Positions 35,187-44,373 are shown, numbered from the stretch's first letter. The stretch: DNA of 64,000 bases from Mycolicibacterium setense (GCF_000805385.1 NZ_JTJW01000001.1:186001-250000), one strand, 5' to 3'. Made by a program: numbers and translations. Notes: generated by a model from the sequence alone, not told the origin.

Positions 35187-36733
35187 TGTTCACCTTTGTC
35201 TTCCTGAGGATTTCGCTTCCGGCGGCTCTGCAGGCCAATGACACCTTCGGTGTGTGCCCGGTCCTCGACATAGAGGTTCTCATCGGGGGATAGGTTCGGG
35301 TCGCGACGTTTCTCCTTGCCTCCCTGGCCTTGTCCGTGACCGCCGCCCATACCGCCCATGCCGCCGCCCATGCCGCCCATGCTGCCTTGGGTTCCGGGCG
35401 CACCGGGTGCGCCGGGCCCGCGCGGACCCGCCGGTGATGGGGCAACAGTTTCTGCAGCCACGGGAGGACCGAGTGGGCTGGAAGGTGTCCCACCGCCTGG
35501 GCCTCCGCCGCCAGGGCTGCCGCCCGAGCTGGCGGGTGAGACGGCGGGGTCATCGAGCGACGGAAGTCCGGGTGTGTCACCGAGGCTGCTAGGTGATCCG
35601 CTACCTGGACCAGTAGATGGCGAGCCGCCGCCGCCCGCTGGCGATCCGCCCCCGCTTGATGGTGAACCGCCACCCTCGCCACCGGACGGCGAACCTGCCT
35701 TTGATTCGCCCTCAGCGGGAGTGGCGCTCGCAGGGGAGACAGAAGGTTCGATGGTCGGCGCGCCCGACGACGGAGTACCGCTGCCAGTGCCTCCGGATTG
35801 ACCTGTCTGACCGTTGGTACCCGGACTACCCTCCTTGGGCTTATCGGGCAACGGTGGCACATCGCCCGCTTTGACTGGAGCGGGTCCGATCGCGCCTTTC
35901 GGGGGTTTATCCAGGAATACGTGAGGAGTGTTGGCTAGATCAGATAGGTATCCGCTCCGTGCATTGTCGGATTGCTGTTGCTTGGCAAAGTAATTCTGCA
36001 GTCCGCCGTTCTCTGGGCTGTACTTTTTCGCCTCCTCGATATCGGCTTCGGAGGGGTGCTCAGATTTTCTCGTGTTGTGGATCTGCGCGAAGGCACGTGC
36101 CTTTTCAGCGAACTTGTCGCATTGGCCTGCAAGTTCGAACAGCCACGATTGATGTTGTCGCAACGCCGCCTCGGCTGCCTCCGCCGCTTGCCCCTCCCAG
36201 TGCACGTTAGCGAGGTCAAATGTCCTTCCGCGGTCTCGAAGCTTATTACCGAAAGTGTTGAGTTGTTCAGCGAAGTGGTGCAACGAAGTACCCTGATCAC
36301 CGCTATTGAACTGACCTACAGCGATCGTCCAGTCAACGGAAAACTCTTTGTCGTCCTTGCTCGCTGGTTTCGGCAACGTGTTTGGCAGGGAAGTCGCTTC
36401 CGCCGGAAGCTGAGGATTGAGAGTCACGGCGTCGACGCCCGACGAGTTGCCCTCGATCGCGGCCTTGTTCATCGCGTCTACTTGTTCGTAGGCTAGCGCC
36501 GCGGCCTCCAAACACGCGGCCAGTCGCGCAGCCTCCGCTTTTCCGGCGTGAACTACATTGACCAGCTCGGTATGAGTAAAGCTGATCTGAGACAGGCCGT
36601 GGCCGGAAGGATATACCTCGCTGGGCGCAATCGGGTTCTCGGGAACTGTTGGCCACTCCGCCGTGATCTCTCCCTTCTTTGCCCGGAGATCTGACGGTGT
36701 GACCTTGGTGAAAGTCTGTGGTGTGTCGCCCAT
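35183..36733 (-). CDS. espB: ESX-1 substrate EspB
   Basis: The 516-residue protein has an N-terminal PE-PPE-like four-helix domain (about 1-285). This carries the WXG turn HWEGQAAE, the export motif YEQVD, and DQGTSLHHFAEQLNTF, which corresponds to DQGASLAHFADGWNTF of Rv3881c. The C-terminal part is a Ser/Gly/Pro-rich linker and a GGMGGGMGG region, ending YVEDRAHTEGVIG, the likely MycP1-processed segment by analogy. In M. tuberculosis EspB forms heptameric rings and is cleaved by MycP1. The linker is longer than in the 460-residue M. tuberculosis protein. The ATG is at 36733, nine bases after the eccE1 stop. Confidence 0.92.
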   Translation of the reverse strand: MGDTPQTFTKVTPSDLRAKKGEITAEWPTVPENPIAPSEVYPSGHGLSQISFTHTELVNVVHAGKAEAARLAACLEAAALAYEQVDAMNKAAIEGNSSGVDAVTLNPQLPAEATSLPNTLPKPASKDDKEFSVDWTIAVGQFNSGDQGTSLHHFAEQLNTFGNKLRDRGRTFDLANVHWEGQAAEAAEAALRQHQSWLFELAGQCDKFAEKARAFAQIHNTRKSEHPSEADIEEAKKYSPENGGLQNYFAKQQQSDNARSGYLSDLANTPHVFLDKPPKGAIGPAPVKAGDVPPLPDKPKEGSPGTNGQTGQSGGTGSGTPSSGAPTIEPSVSPASATPAEGESKAGSPSGGEGGGSPSSGGGSPAGGGGSPSTGPGSGSPSSLGDTPGLPSLDDPAVSPASSGGSPGGGGPGGGTPSSPLGPPVAAETVAPSPAGPRGPGAPGAPGTQGSMGGMGGGMGGMGGGHGQGQGGKEKRRDPNLSPDENLYVEDRAHTEGVIGLQSRRKRNPQEDKGEQ

Positions 36734-36742
36734 TGTGTCCCC

Positions 36743-38140
36743 CTACTGCTCGAGCGCCATCTGGTAGCGGCTTTCTTCACGCGGATTGATCAGCGTGATC
36801 GGCAGTTGCCGGTGCCGTGGCGTGTCAATGAAGTTGGGCCGCATGATGACTCGACCGACACCCTGGTGCGGGCCCAGGTACGTCGTCGCGTTGGGCCAGG
36901 CCACGCGCGGCACGCGGCCGACCCGGCCGTTGATCATCGTGGCGAACTCGCGGAACTGTGGCCCGAGGGTCACCACCGCACCGGATGCCGCAGAGCGAAT
37001 GACGAATTGGGTGAACAGTCTCGCGTCACCGAGGTTGATGCTGACGTCGACGTTGTCGAAGGGCATGTACACCGGGTAGCGGTCCGACGTCTCACCGACG
37101 AGTACTCCGGCCGAGCCGATCGGCAGGTCGTAATGCTTGTCCGTCACCGGGCTGATGCCCTGCAGTGCGGCACGTTGCCCGCCGTACAGGCAGGAAAACC
37201 CGCGTGGTGTCGTGGGATTCGACAGAGTGGTGAGCAACACCGTGGTGGTTGGAGCCGCACCGGGGCTCAATCGGACCCGGGTGGTGGTGTGGTCAGCACG
37301 TGCAGACCACCAGACGTCCGGTCCGCCGGGGGCGTTGTAGGCCGCGGTAAAGGTGCTGCGGCCCTTGATGACCGACCAGGTCTCCTTCTCAAAGCTGATC
37401 TCGGTTGCTTTGTCGAAATCGTCGAAGCTGCGGCAGCAACGTGCGTCAATTCCATTGCTGGCCAATTGGTCTGCGATACGGGTCGTTGAGGCCACCAGAT
37501 ACCGGGCTAGCCCCGACACCCCGCTGTCACGGCGTTGTGCCGAGCGTTGAGTCTTCTCCGGATCGGCGCGCATCACAATCCAGGTCCGTCGGTTCGCCGG
37601 CGCGGGGTACGGGCCAACCACCTGCTCGTAGAGGGCTACCAGACTGGCCGGTGCGGTCTTGCCGACGCGATAGCCGGCCGACACGACGTCAGCCTCCAGG
37701 TCAGGGCAATGCGCCTGGATCAGGTTCTCCACGAGCTTGGTGCTGACGGTGTCGTCGGTGACGGCGTCGCCGTTGACGATCACGGTTGGGGTGAAAGGCC
37801 TTGGCACCAACTCGATCACTGAGACCAGATGATCGCCCTGCCATCGCACGGCGACGTGATCGCCGGGCATCACGGTGGCTCCGACCGCAGGCTCCGACGG
37901 CGCATCGGGCGTGCTGCGGTGGCGCCGTCGCCACGAGAAGACGGCCCTGACCCAGCCGGTGAGCCGATACCCACGGATCGTGAGAACCGAGAAGATCGCG
38001 ATCAGTACCGACACCGTGATACCGAGCCACAGCAGATTGAAGTGCATGCAGACGGCGATGCACGCTGGGATCAGCGTCGCCGCCCAGATGGCGTGTCCCG
38101 TCGTGAAACGAAAACCGAAGTGCCGCTTTAAAAAATTCAT
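36743..38140 (-). CDS. eccE1: ESX-1 membrane complex component EccE1
   Basis: The 465-residue protein (462 in M. tuberculosis) opens MNFLKRHFGFRFTTGHAIWA, with two membrane helices at about 15-33 and 36-56 and a large cytoplasmic domain. EccE sits at the edge of the EccBCDE pore. The start ATG at 38140 overlaps the mycP1 stop in ATGA. The frame is open much further upstream inside mycP1, but that extension has no protein-like character and is rejected. Confidence 0.95.
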   Translation of the reverse strand: MNFLKRHFGFRFTTGHAIWAATLIPACIAVCMHFNLLWLGITVSVLIAIFSVLTIRGYRLTGWVRAVFSWRRRHRSTPDAPSEPAVGATVMPGDHVAVRWQGDHLVSVIELVPRPFTPTVIVNGDAVTDDTVSTKLVENLIQAHCPDLEADVVSAGYRVGKTAPASLVALYEQVVGPYPAPANRRTWIVMRADPEKTQRSAQRRDSGVSGLARYLVASTTRIADQLASNGIDARCCRSFDDFDKATEISFEKETWSVIKGRSTFTAAYNAPGGPDVWWSARADHTTTRVRLSPGAAPTTTVLLTTLSNPTTPRGFSCLYGGQRAALQGISPVTDKHYDLPIGSAGVLVGETSDRYPVYMPFDNVDVSINLGDARLFTQFVIRSAASGAVVTLGPQFREFATMINGRVGRVPRVAWPNATTYLGPHQGVGRVIMRPNFIDTPRHRQLPITLINPREESRYQMALEQ

Positions 38141-39486
38141 GGGCGCCGCCGCAGCGCGCGCCGGGTCATGGCGGCGATCCCGAGGATCAACACCAACGCG
38201 GCCCCGGCGACCACCACACCGGTGATCGGGCCGCGGTCTGGCGGCGGGATGTACACGGGAGGGGGAACTTCCTTGACCCGGAACGGTGCCTTCGCCGGCC
38301 CATCGGGGATCTCCCATGTCAGTGCGGCCACCGGATCGACAACGCCGGCACCGACGTAATTGTCGACGCCGCCGCCGGGATGCCGTGCGGTGGCGGTGAT
38401 CCGGTTGATCACCTGCGCCGGCGTCAGGTCCGGGAAGCGCTGCTTGACCAGCGCAGCCAGACCGGAAACAAAGGCAGCAGAGAACGATGTGCCGTTGAGC
38501 GGCACTGGGCCGTCCTCGCCCGGGGTGGCGTTGATGGGCTGGCCCTCGTAGCCGAGTGCGACAAGATTTTCGCCTGGGGCGGCCGCGCCCAACCACGGGC
38601 CCGACATCGAGAAGTTGCTCGGCTGACCGTTCTGGCCAATGCTGCCGACGGTGAGCACCAAGGGGTCGTACCAGGCCGGGCTCACGATCGTCTGCACGCC
38701 CTTCCAGCCGCGCGCATCGGCCGGGAAGGACGCATCTGGCGGCGGATTCTGGGTGCAGTCCTGGCCGGTGTTACCGGCGGCCACGATGATCACCGCGCCC
38801 TTGACGTTGACGGCGTAATTGATGGCTGCGCCGAGGGTGGACTCGTCGATACGGCGGGTCACCTTGTAGCAGGCGGCCTCGCTGATGTTGATCACCTGTG
38901 CGCCCAAGTTGGCCGCGTGCACCACTGAGCGAGCAAGGCTCCGGATCGAGCCTGCAGTCTGTGTGGTGTTCGGGTCGTTCGGATCCTGGCGTGAACCCTT
39001 GGGTTGGAACGCTACTGACGTCTGACGCAGCGAAATCAGTCGCGCATCGGGGGCAACCCCGACGAATCCGTCAGTGGGTGACGGGCGGCCGGCGATGATC
39101 GACGCAGTCAGCGTCCCATGGGCATCACAGTCGGACATCCCGTTGCCACCGGCGTCGACGAAATCACCGCCCGGCTCGGCGGGCACCCGAGGCGAACCGT
39201 TGACCCCGGTGTCGATGACCGCGACAGTTACGCCGGCGCCCGTTGCGAACTTCTGCGCTTCGGCCAGCTTAAGATAGTCGGCTGCCCACGGCTTGTCTGC
39301 GAAGTTCGAATTCGGCATGACCGTGGGTGCGGCGCAGATCTTTCGCTGCTCCATCGGCTGGTCCGGACCTGTTTCATCAGGCGGAACAGCTGCGGCGTCT
39401 ATCGTCGGCGGGTCTATCGCGAACGCCGGCGGCGCACTGAACAATGCCAACAAAACTGCCAGCAGCATTACGGCTAAGCGCTGCAC
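38137..39486 (-). CDS. mycP1: ESX-1 mycosin (subtilisin-like protease) MycP1
   Basis: The 449-residue protein (446 in M. tuberculosis) has a signal peptide (ending about PAFA, residue 23), an N-terminal extension and a subtilisin fold. The catalytic triad is D92 (VAVIDTGVN), H123 (CDAHGTLTAS) and S334 (LNGTSFSAAF), with AAGN for the oxyanion hole. A C-terminal membrane anchor lies at about 424-444. It stabilises the EccBCDE complex and cleaves EspB in the periplasm. It starts at GTG 39486 and is the first gene of the minus-strand unit mycP1-eccE1-espB-espL. Confidence 0.96.
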   Translation of the reverse strand: MQRLAVMLLAVLLALFSAPPAFAIDPPTIDAAAVPPDETGPDQPMEQRKICAAPTVMPNSNFADKPWAADYLKLAEAQKFATGAGVTVAVIDTGVNGSPRVPAEPGGDFVDAGGNGMSDCDAHGTLTASIIAGRPSPTDGFVGVAPDARLISLRQTSVAFQPKGSRQDPNDPNTTQTAGSIRSLARSVVHAANLGAQVINISEAACYKVTRRIDESTLGAAINYAVNVKGAVIIVAAGNTGQDCTQNPPPDASFPADARGWKGVQTIVSPAWYDPLVLTVGSIGQNGQPSNFSMSGPWLGAAAPGENLVALGYEGQPINATPGEDGPVPLNGTSFSAAFVSGLAALVKQRFPDLTPAQVINRITATARHPGGGVDNYVGAGVVDPVAALTWEIPDGPAKAPFRVKEVPPPVYIPPPDRGPITGVVVAGAALVLILGIAAMTRRALRRRP

Positions 39487-39834
39487 GCCTCACACTCCCC
39501 CAATGACATCGGACATGTTTGCAGTGTGCTGGCGCACATTCAGCAAACAACATCCGGCCTGCTCGACAATGCATCTTCTCACTTCAAGCCGTCCGGCTAT
39601 TCGCACGGAGGCAATCATAAGGGTGCCCAGGTTAGGCCGATAACGCTTTGTGTCGCCGCGGGGTTGTTGCAGCCCGCAATGCTGGGCGTCGCGTCGGTCC
39701 GACTCTAGGAATTTGCCGTCGGAGAAGCCGTCGATTGCCGGATAGCATCAATGATCGAAAATCCGCGAGGGAGTCATAGAACTCTCCGGCGGGCGGTTGA
39801 GGGCTTGCCAGCCCGCGCCAGTTGAGGGGGTTAC
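39487..39834. other. Divergent promoter region between mycP1 and the CpnT-like locus
   Basis: The 348-base intergenic region must carry promoters for mycP1-eccE1-espB-espL (minus) and the esxF-like operon (plus). TAGCAT at 39743-39748 could serve as a -10 element for the plus strand, but no matching -35 at normal distance is visible. No gene is supported here. Confidence 0.4.
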
Positions 39835-40647
39835 GTGGCGGATTCGGTTGAAGTTGCAGTATCAGATCTGCACTTGGCTGCGGCACGCATGCAGGACGCA
39901 GGACAGCGCCTGCAGGATGGGCTCTCGAGCGTGGATTTGGAAACCCAGCAGCTACTGGGTTCCGGGTGGAAGGGTGACGCGGCCTCGGCGTTCGGCAAAG
40001 TTTGGGAGCAGTGGCATAACGGCGCTGGCCAGGTCGTACGTGGATTGCAGACGATGTCGCAGTTGTTGACGGTGGCCGGCAAGGAGTATGCCAAGACGGA
40101 CGAACAGGCGGGCGGGTCGATCAGTGCATCTGGCCAGTCAATTGGCGGGGCGACTACTGACGCGTCGGGCGGTCCGACAGGCTCCTCGGCGAGCGGACCC
40201 ACGTCCACGCAAGGCGGGACTAGCCCAGCCAGTAGTGATGGCACCGCGCTGGCTCAGCAGATGCCCCAACTCGCGCAGCAGATGATGGCGCCAGTCTCGC
40301 AATTGGGCCAGGTGGTCGGCCAGGTAGCGCAAGGTCTGGCGCAAGTCGGTCAGACTGCTGCGCAGATCGCGACGCAGGCGGCGCAGCAATCCGCAGAGGG
40401 CCAGCCTGTCGGGGCCGGAACGGACGGCACCAAGGACGACGACTCCGACAAGGACAAAGCTTCCGAGGCTACCGGAAAGAGCAAACCTGAAGAGTCTGAC
40501 AAGGGGGAGGAAAACTCTGCTGCAGCGGAAGCGCCCGACGAGCACTTATCCCTGAAGGCTCCGGCGCAGGTCTCAACCGGTGAAGGTGAGGGATCCGCAG
40601 TGCAGTCCCGACGCGTGCCCGGCCGAGCTGAACGGTCGGAGGGCTAG
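39835..40647 (+). CDS. esxF: EsxF-like WXG100 protein with long Esp-type tail
   Basis: The 270-residue protein has residues 1-100 as a WXG100-type hairpin with WKG at 45-47 and the export motif YAKTD at 85-89. The pattern GSGWKGDAASAFGKVWEQWHNGAG aligns with GGWRGASGSAYGSAWELWHRGAG of M. tuberculosis EsxF (Rv3905c, 103 residues). Unlike EsxF it continues for 170 residues: a Ser/Gly/Thr linker, a Gln/Val segment (LGQVVGQVAQGLAQVGQTAA) and an acidic tail like those of EspE and EspJ. EsxE and EsxF of M. tuberculosis form an outer-membrane pore with CpnT. It starts at GTG 39835 after TTGAGGGGG. It lies six bases before the esxE-like gene. Confidence 0.75.
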   Translation: MADSVEVAVSDLHLAAARMQDAGQRLQDGLSSVDLETQQLLGSGWKGDAASAFGKVWEQWHNGAGQVVRGLQTMSQLLTVAGKEYAKTDEQAGGSISASGQSIGGATTDASGGPTGSSASGPTSTQGGTSPASSDGTALAQQMPQLAQQMMAPVSQLGQVVGQVAQGLAQVGQTAAQIATQAAQQSAEGQPVGAGTDGTKDDDSDKDKASEATGKSKPEESDKGEENSAAAEAPDEHLSLKAPAQVSTGEGEGSAVQSRRVPGRAERSEG

Positions 40648-40653
40648 ACGGCG

Positions 40654-40941
40654 ATGACGGTATTGGTGGTGGATCGGGCCCAGTTGCGTTCGGCGATCGA
40701 TCATATGGCGGCATTCGTGCGGGAGGTCGACGCGATTCTGGAGGACATCGAACACACCATGGCCGAGTTGCGCGCTTCATGGCAGGGGGAGGCGTCTGAG
40801 GCACAGGCGCAGGCGCAGCAACAGTGGCAGAGCGGCGCGACGCAGATGCGGGAAGCTTTGGCGCAGTTGGCGAATATCGCTGACAAGGCGCATAAGAATT
40901 ACTCCGAGGCGGTCGACAAGAACGGCAAGATGTGGGGGTAG
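40654..40941 (+). CDS. esxE: EsxE-like WXG100 protein
   Basis: The 95-residue protein has WQG at 43-45 and a second half that matches M. tuberculosis EsxE (Rv3904c): AQQQWQSGATQMREALAQL against AQRHWAAGEAMMRQALAQL, then HKNYSEAVDKNGKMWG against HANYTGAMATNLGMWS. EsxE pairs with EsxF and is needed for CpnT surface location and toxin release in M. tuberculosis. A strict YxxxD motif is not present (YSEAVD is one residue longer), so export may rely on the EsxF-like partner, which has one. Its last 10 bases overlap the next gene. Confidence 0.85.
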   Translation: MTVLVVDRAQLRSAIDHMAAFVREVDAILEDIEHTMAELRASWQGEASEAQAQAQQQWQSGATQMREALAQLANIADKAHKNYSEAVDKNGKMWG

Positions 40942-43900
40942 TTGCCCCGCACGGCGGGGGCTCGGCGGCCTCGGGTGAGCGGATCGAGGTCGACCCAGAG
41001 ATTTTGCTCCGTGCGGGCCAGCGCCTACGGTCGGCGGGATCGCAGTTGGCGATGCTCTCGGACGCACTTGGTGCGGCATTATCGGGCGGGATCGCTTCTG
41101 GACGGCTGGATGCAGCGGGGTTGGACTTCGGGCAGTCATATGGCGAGCTAGCCAAGGAATTCGCCACCGGTCTGGCCAATGCTGCCAACGCCTTCAAGGT
41201 TCAGGGCTACAAACTGGAGGCCACGGGGGTCAACTACAAGAACGCTGACGCCGCGTCGACGGTCGGAGGGCCCGGCCCCACCGGCGGCGTTGGAGACGCG
41301 CCGGAAGTCACGAACCCTGCGGGCATCCATATTGGGCCGAACTCGGCCATCGTGCCCCCTCCTGCCCTGTTCTATATGTTCCAGGGAACATGGGCTTGGC
41401 CGTCCGGCAACCCGGCCTTGATGCGGCTGACAGCAGCGCAATGGAGAAACTTCGCCGCCGGGTTCGCAGTGTTGGAGCAGGACCTAGCTACTGTGCAAGA
41501 CGCGGTCGCGGGCTTACAGATCCCTGAGCGCGCGAGGATTTCCGAAGTGCTGTCCAATGTGCGGCTCGGGTTCTCGGAATTGACTGGCAAGACTTCCGAT
41601 ATCGCAACGAAGGTCGAGGCCTTTGCCGATGTTGTGCAGGAGGCTCAGGCGGCAATCCGCCGACTGCTGGACCGGTTCTCCCTGAGTGGTCTGGTCGACA
41701 CCGTGAAGGGGCTGCTCCGTGGCGATGGCGAGAAGCTCTTCTGGGAGATCTTCAACGACATCGGCGCGGTGCTGAAGAACCTGCAGAGGCAGGTAAAGGG
41801 CTTCGTCAACGGCCTGACGCGACTCACCAACGAGATCGGTGACGCCGTCGAAAGGTTGCAGAAATGGGTTGAGCCTCGATTGGAGGAGGTGTTCGGAGAC
41901 AAGGTCGGGGGCGCACTTGCGGAAGTGTTCAAGACCTACACCGACTTTCAGGTCGGCGTGCTTACGGGCGTCATCGGCACTGTGGCCGGGACGGTGGCGA
42001 TGCTTGACCCTGACACATGGATCGGGATGTACGAGGTAGGAATGTCGGTGGTCGAGGATCCGTCGACGTTGGATGACGTGTTGGTGGCCATGGGCAAAGA
42101 GTTTGTCGCGTGGGACAAATGGTCGGGCGATCATCCTGGCCGGGCCGCCGGTGAGGCCGGATTCAACATTCTCTCGTCTTTTGGTCCCAGCGGTCCGTTG
42201 TCGAAGACCGGGCTCGCCGCCAAAGGCCTGAAAGCGGCCAAAGGTGCCATGGAAGCGGACGGAAAGCTCAGCAAGCTTGGGGACCTGGCGAAGATGGGAT
42301 CCGGCAAAGGCAAGCTGGACGGACTGGATAGTCCCGGAAGTCCGAAGGCGCCCGAAGTTCCAGAATTCGCACCAGCACCCGGTGTCCCCGAGTCGGTAAT
42401 TGGTCCGAAGGCGCCCAACGACTTTGGAGGAACCCCAGGCCGACCGGGCCTTGAAGCGTCCGCCGGTTCTCCGGAGTCATCTAGCCCACGTGGCCATCAC
42501 GGCGGAGGCGGCGACGATCCACCCGACCCGCCGGGCCGCGCAACCGGGCCGTCGGAATCTGGACCGAGCCAGTCGGCTGGTCCGTCCCCGCAGTCCCCGA
42601 CTTCTGGAGGGCTGGGTCATCCCGCTGACCCACCGCATTCGCCCGGGCCGTCAACACCTAGCCATACACCGGCGTCAGGTGATCCTGTGACGCCGAACAT
42701 CAACCACGTACCCGAAACATCCAGTCCGGCACACACTCCCGACTCGGGACAGTCGCATCCCGGTAATGGCCAGACGCCGACCAGTCATGAGCCGAGCACA
42801 CCGGAGACCCACAACAACGGTCAGATGGCCGACGGCCAGGGCCACAATTCCGGTGTTCGAGAGGACGCGGGACAGGGCCCCGTCGGCAATCACTCACCGA
42901 GCGAGACGAACGTGTCCGGTCCCGACGAGCGTAATGGTCCGTCGGATCAACGTGTGCATACGCCGACGGAGCACCAGCCTGCCCACGAGCCCGCGACACC
43001 GACGAGTGGACACGAACGCGGGACGCCTGAGGGTGGCAACCGTCAAGCCGAACAACCGCGGCTTACGCATGACGGCACCACGGTCCGTCACGAACCTGGC
43101 CCGGCCACACCGGTTGGTGTATTCGCCGGCGGTATCCCACCCGCACCACATATACCGGGAACAGGCCACAGCGCGGGCGATGGCTCTCCCGCTTCCGGCA
43201 AGACGCCTGCTCCAGAGCCAGCCTCACGCAACCCTGAAAGTAAGGCACCACAAGGAAGTTCGCCGGAGACCCCGCGGAGACAACCAACAGATGCTGCTGC
43301 AGGCCCGGCGCCGCGGAGCACACCGCATGCGCCGGTCGGTGCCGCAGGCCACGGTGAAGCGCCGGCACCCAGCCGGATGGAGCATCGTGAGGTGGAGGAG
43401 CGGCGGCCAGCCGACCTTCTGCATGAAACCCGGTCGCCCGCCGATGGTGATTCGCCGGGCGATGCGCCGGCGCACAGTGCGCCTGGCGCGCCGGATGTGG
43501 GTGAGCCTGGTGATTTCGCGTCGTCCCATCCGCCGCTGCACCGCGAGAACCCGTATCCGCCAAAATACATGTCGCCGAAATACTGGGCAGAGACACAAGC
43601 CAATCATCCGCAGAACCCCTTCGGAGGACGGAGCGTCGAACGATGGACTCCAGAGAAACTTGAGGAGCATCGAGTTGTGGTCGATCAAAATGGATCACTT
43701 CGTCATATCGACGGGCGCCTCGTCGATACACAAAATGCACGTACGGCATGGACTCCCCAGGGTGGGCGCGCGATATTTATCATGGACCCTCATGGCAATT
43801 TCTACTTATCCCATGAACATGCGCCCGGAAAGATTCATCATTCAACATTGGGGAATGGGAATCCAGTCGGGGGCGCAGGCGAGATCGCCGTAGTCGATGG

Positions 43901-44042
43901 CCGCGTGGTCGAGCTTACCGACGATAGCGGTCATTATCGACCATTGCGTTCCAATACCAAGAGTGTTCTCGATGAACTGGCCGGACGAGGTGTTGATGTC
44001 GGGTCAATATCTATTCGCTTAAGTGCCCCGGAAGGAACATGA
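40932..44042 (+). CDS. CpnT-like type VII secreted toxin with SGHYxP C-terminal domain
   Basis: The 1036-residue protein has an EspC-like N-terminal hairpin (about 18-108) with export motif YKNAD at 101-105. A helical channel-type domain follows (about 140-455). It contains GKEFVAWDKWSGDHPGRAAG and GPSGPLSKTGLAAKG, which align with GKSLIHWDEWTTNPNEALG and LPGGPLSKLG of M. tuberculosis CpnT (Rv3903c). A Pro/His/Ser-rich linker runs about 456-900. The C-terminal domain (904-1036) is unlike the TNT NADase of CpnT. It has FIMDPHGNFY, HHST (969-972), GGAGEIAV and SGHYRP (999-1004). It starts at GTG 40932, overlapping the esxE-like stop. Toxin activity is inferred from the architecture and the adjacent immunity-like gene. 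Confidence 0.82.
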   Translation: MGVVAPHGGGSAASGERIEVDPEILLRAGQRLRSAGSQLAMLSDALGAALSGGIASGRLDAAGLDFGQSYGELAKEFATGLANAANAFKVQGYKLEATGVNYKNADAASTVGGPGPTGGVGDAPEVTNPAGIHIGPNSAIVPPPALFYMFQGTWAWPSGNPALMRLTAAQWRNFAAGFAVLEQDLATVQDAVAGLQIPERARISEVLSNVRLGFSELTGKTSDIATKVEAFADVVQEAQAAIRRLLDRFSLSGLVDTVKGLLRGDGEKLFWEIFNDIGAVLKNLQRQVKGFVNGLTRLTNEIGDAVERLQKWVEPRLEEVFGDKVGGALAEVFKTYTDFQVGVLTGVIGTVAGTVAMLDPDTWIGMYEVGMSVVEDPSTLDDVLVAMGKEFVAWDKWSGDHPGRAAGEAGFNILSSFGPSGPLSKTGLAAKGLKAAKGAMEADGKLSKLGDLAKMGSGKGKLDGLDSPGSPKAPEVPEFAPAPGVPESVIGPKAPNDFGGTPGRPGLEASAGSPESSSPRGHHGGGGDDPPDPPGRATGPSESGPSQSAGPSPQSPTSGGLGHPADPPHSPGPSTPSHTPASGDPVTPNINHVPETSSPAHTPDSGQSHPGNGQTPTSHEPSTPETHNNGQMADGQGHNSGVREDAGQGPVGNHSPSETNVSGPDERNGPSDQRVHTPTEHQPAHEPATPTSGHERGTPEGGNRQAEQPRLTHDGTTVRHEPGPATPVGVFAGGIPPAPHIPGTGHSAGDGSPASGKTPAPEPASRNPESKAPQGSSPETPRRQPTDAAAGPAPRSTPHAPVGAAGHGEAPAPSRMEHREVEERRPADLLHETRSPADGDSPGDAPAHSAPGAPDVGEPGDFASSHPPLHRENPYPPKYMSPKYWAETQANHPQNPFGGRSVERWTPEKLEEHRVVVDQNGSLRHIDGRLVDTQNARTAWTPQGGRAIFIMDPHGNFYLSHEHAPGKIHHSTLGNGNPVGGAGEIAVVDGRVVELTDDSGHYRPLRSNTKSVLDELAGRGVDVGSISIRLSAPEGT

Positions 44043-44043
44043 G

Positions 44044-44373
44044 ATGACGGCAGAAACGTGGCGCGGTGGAATCAACATGATTTTGTATGGTCTTGAGAAC
44101 ACCAAAGAACTTGATGAGGCCAACGCCGCACTAATGGCAGATGCCATGGTCGAGTACCGATACTTCGTCGACGGACCACAATTCTTCTTAACCGCAATTC
44201 AGGATGCACTCGCTACCCGGGCTGTAATAATGACGGACGAATGGGCAGAACCACCGTATGGCCTCGAGGAACTGCGCCACTCCGAAGGTGAGGTCCGCAA
44301 CTTTCTAGCGATGGTGGCTGAGCAACTGAAACGGCGACAGCCCTGGCCGCCGAAGACCGCGGCGAATCATTGA
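44044..44373 (+). CDS. Putative immunity protein for the CpnT-like toxin
   Basis: The 109-residue soluble protein starts one base after the toxin stop (ATG 44044, AAGGAA at 44032-44037). It has no signal peptide, membrane helix or WXG motif, as expected for a cytoplasmic antidote. Key features are TWRGGINMILYGLE at the start, DGPQFFLTAIQDAL at 43-56 and RRQPWPP near 98-103. It shows no visible relation to IFT, the antitoxin of M. tuberculosis TNT, in keeping with the different toxin domain. The N-terminal 100 residues of the next gene product are clearly related to it. Its role as immunity protein is inferred from position, size and this pairing. Confidence 0.65.
   Translation: MTAETWRGGINMILYGLENTKELDEANAALMADAMVEYRYFVDGPQFFLTAIQDALATRAVIMTDEWAEPPYGLEELRHSEGEVRNFLAMVAEQLKRRQPWPPKTAANH

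Noticed and set aside
38141..38596. Extension of eccE1 into mycP1
   Set aside because: The open frame continues, but it lies opposite or within mycP1, has no homology-like features, and the ATGA overlap marks the true start.
39526..39708. Short plus-strand frame in the mycP1-esxF gap
   Set aside because: No ribosome site, no signal peptide or family likeness; the region is better explained as promoter DNA.
42766..43893. Alternative plus-strand frame within the CpnT-like gene
   Set aside because: An Arg-rich shadow of the Pro/His/Ser linker; the toxin domain and linker read properly in the main frame.
44044..44373. Naming this gene ift
   Set aside because: Position matches IFT of the CpnT locus, but length and sequence do not resemble it and the toxin domain is different.
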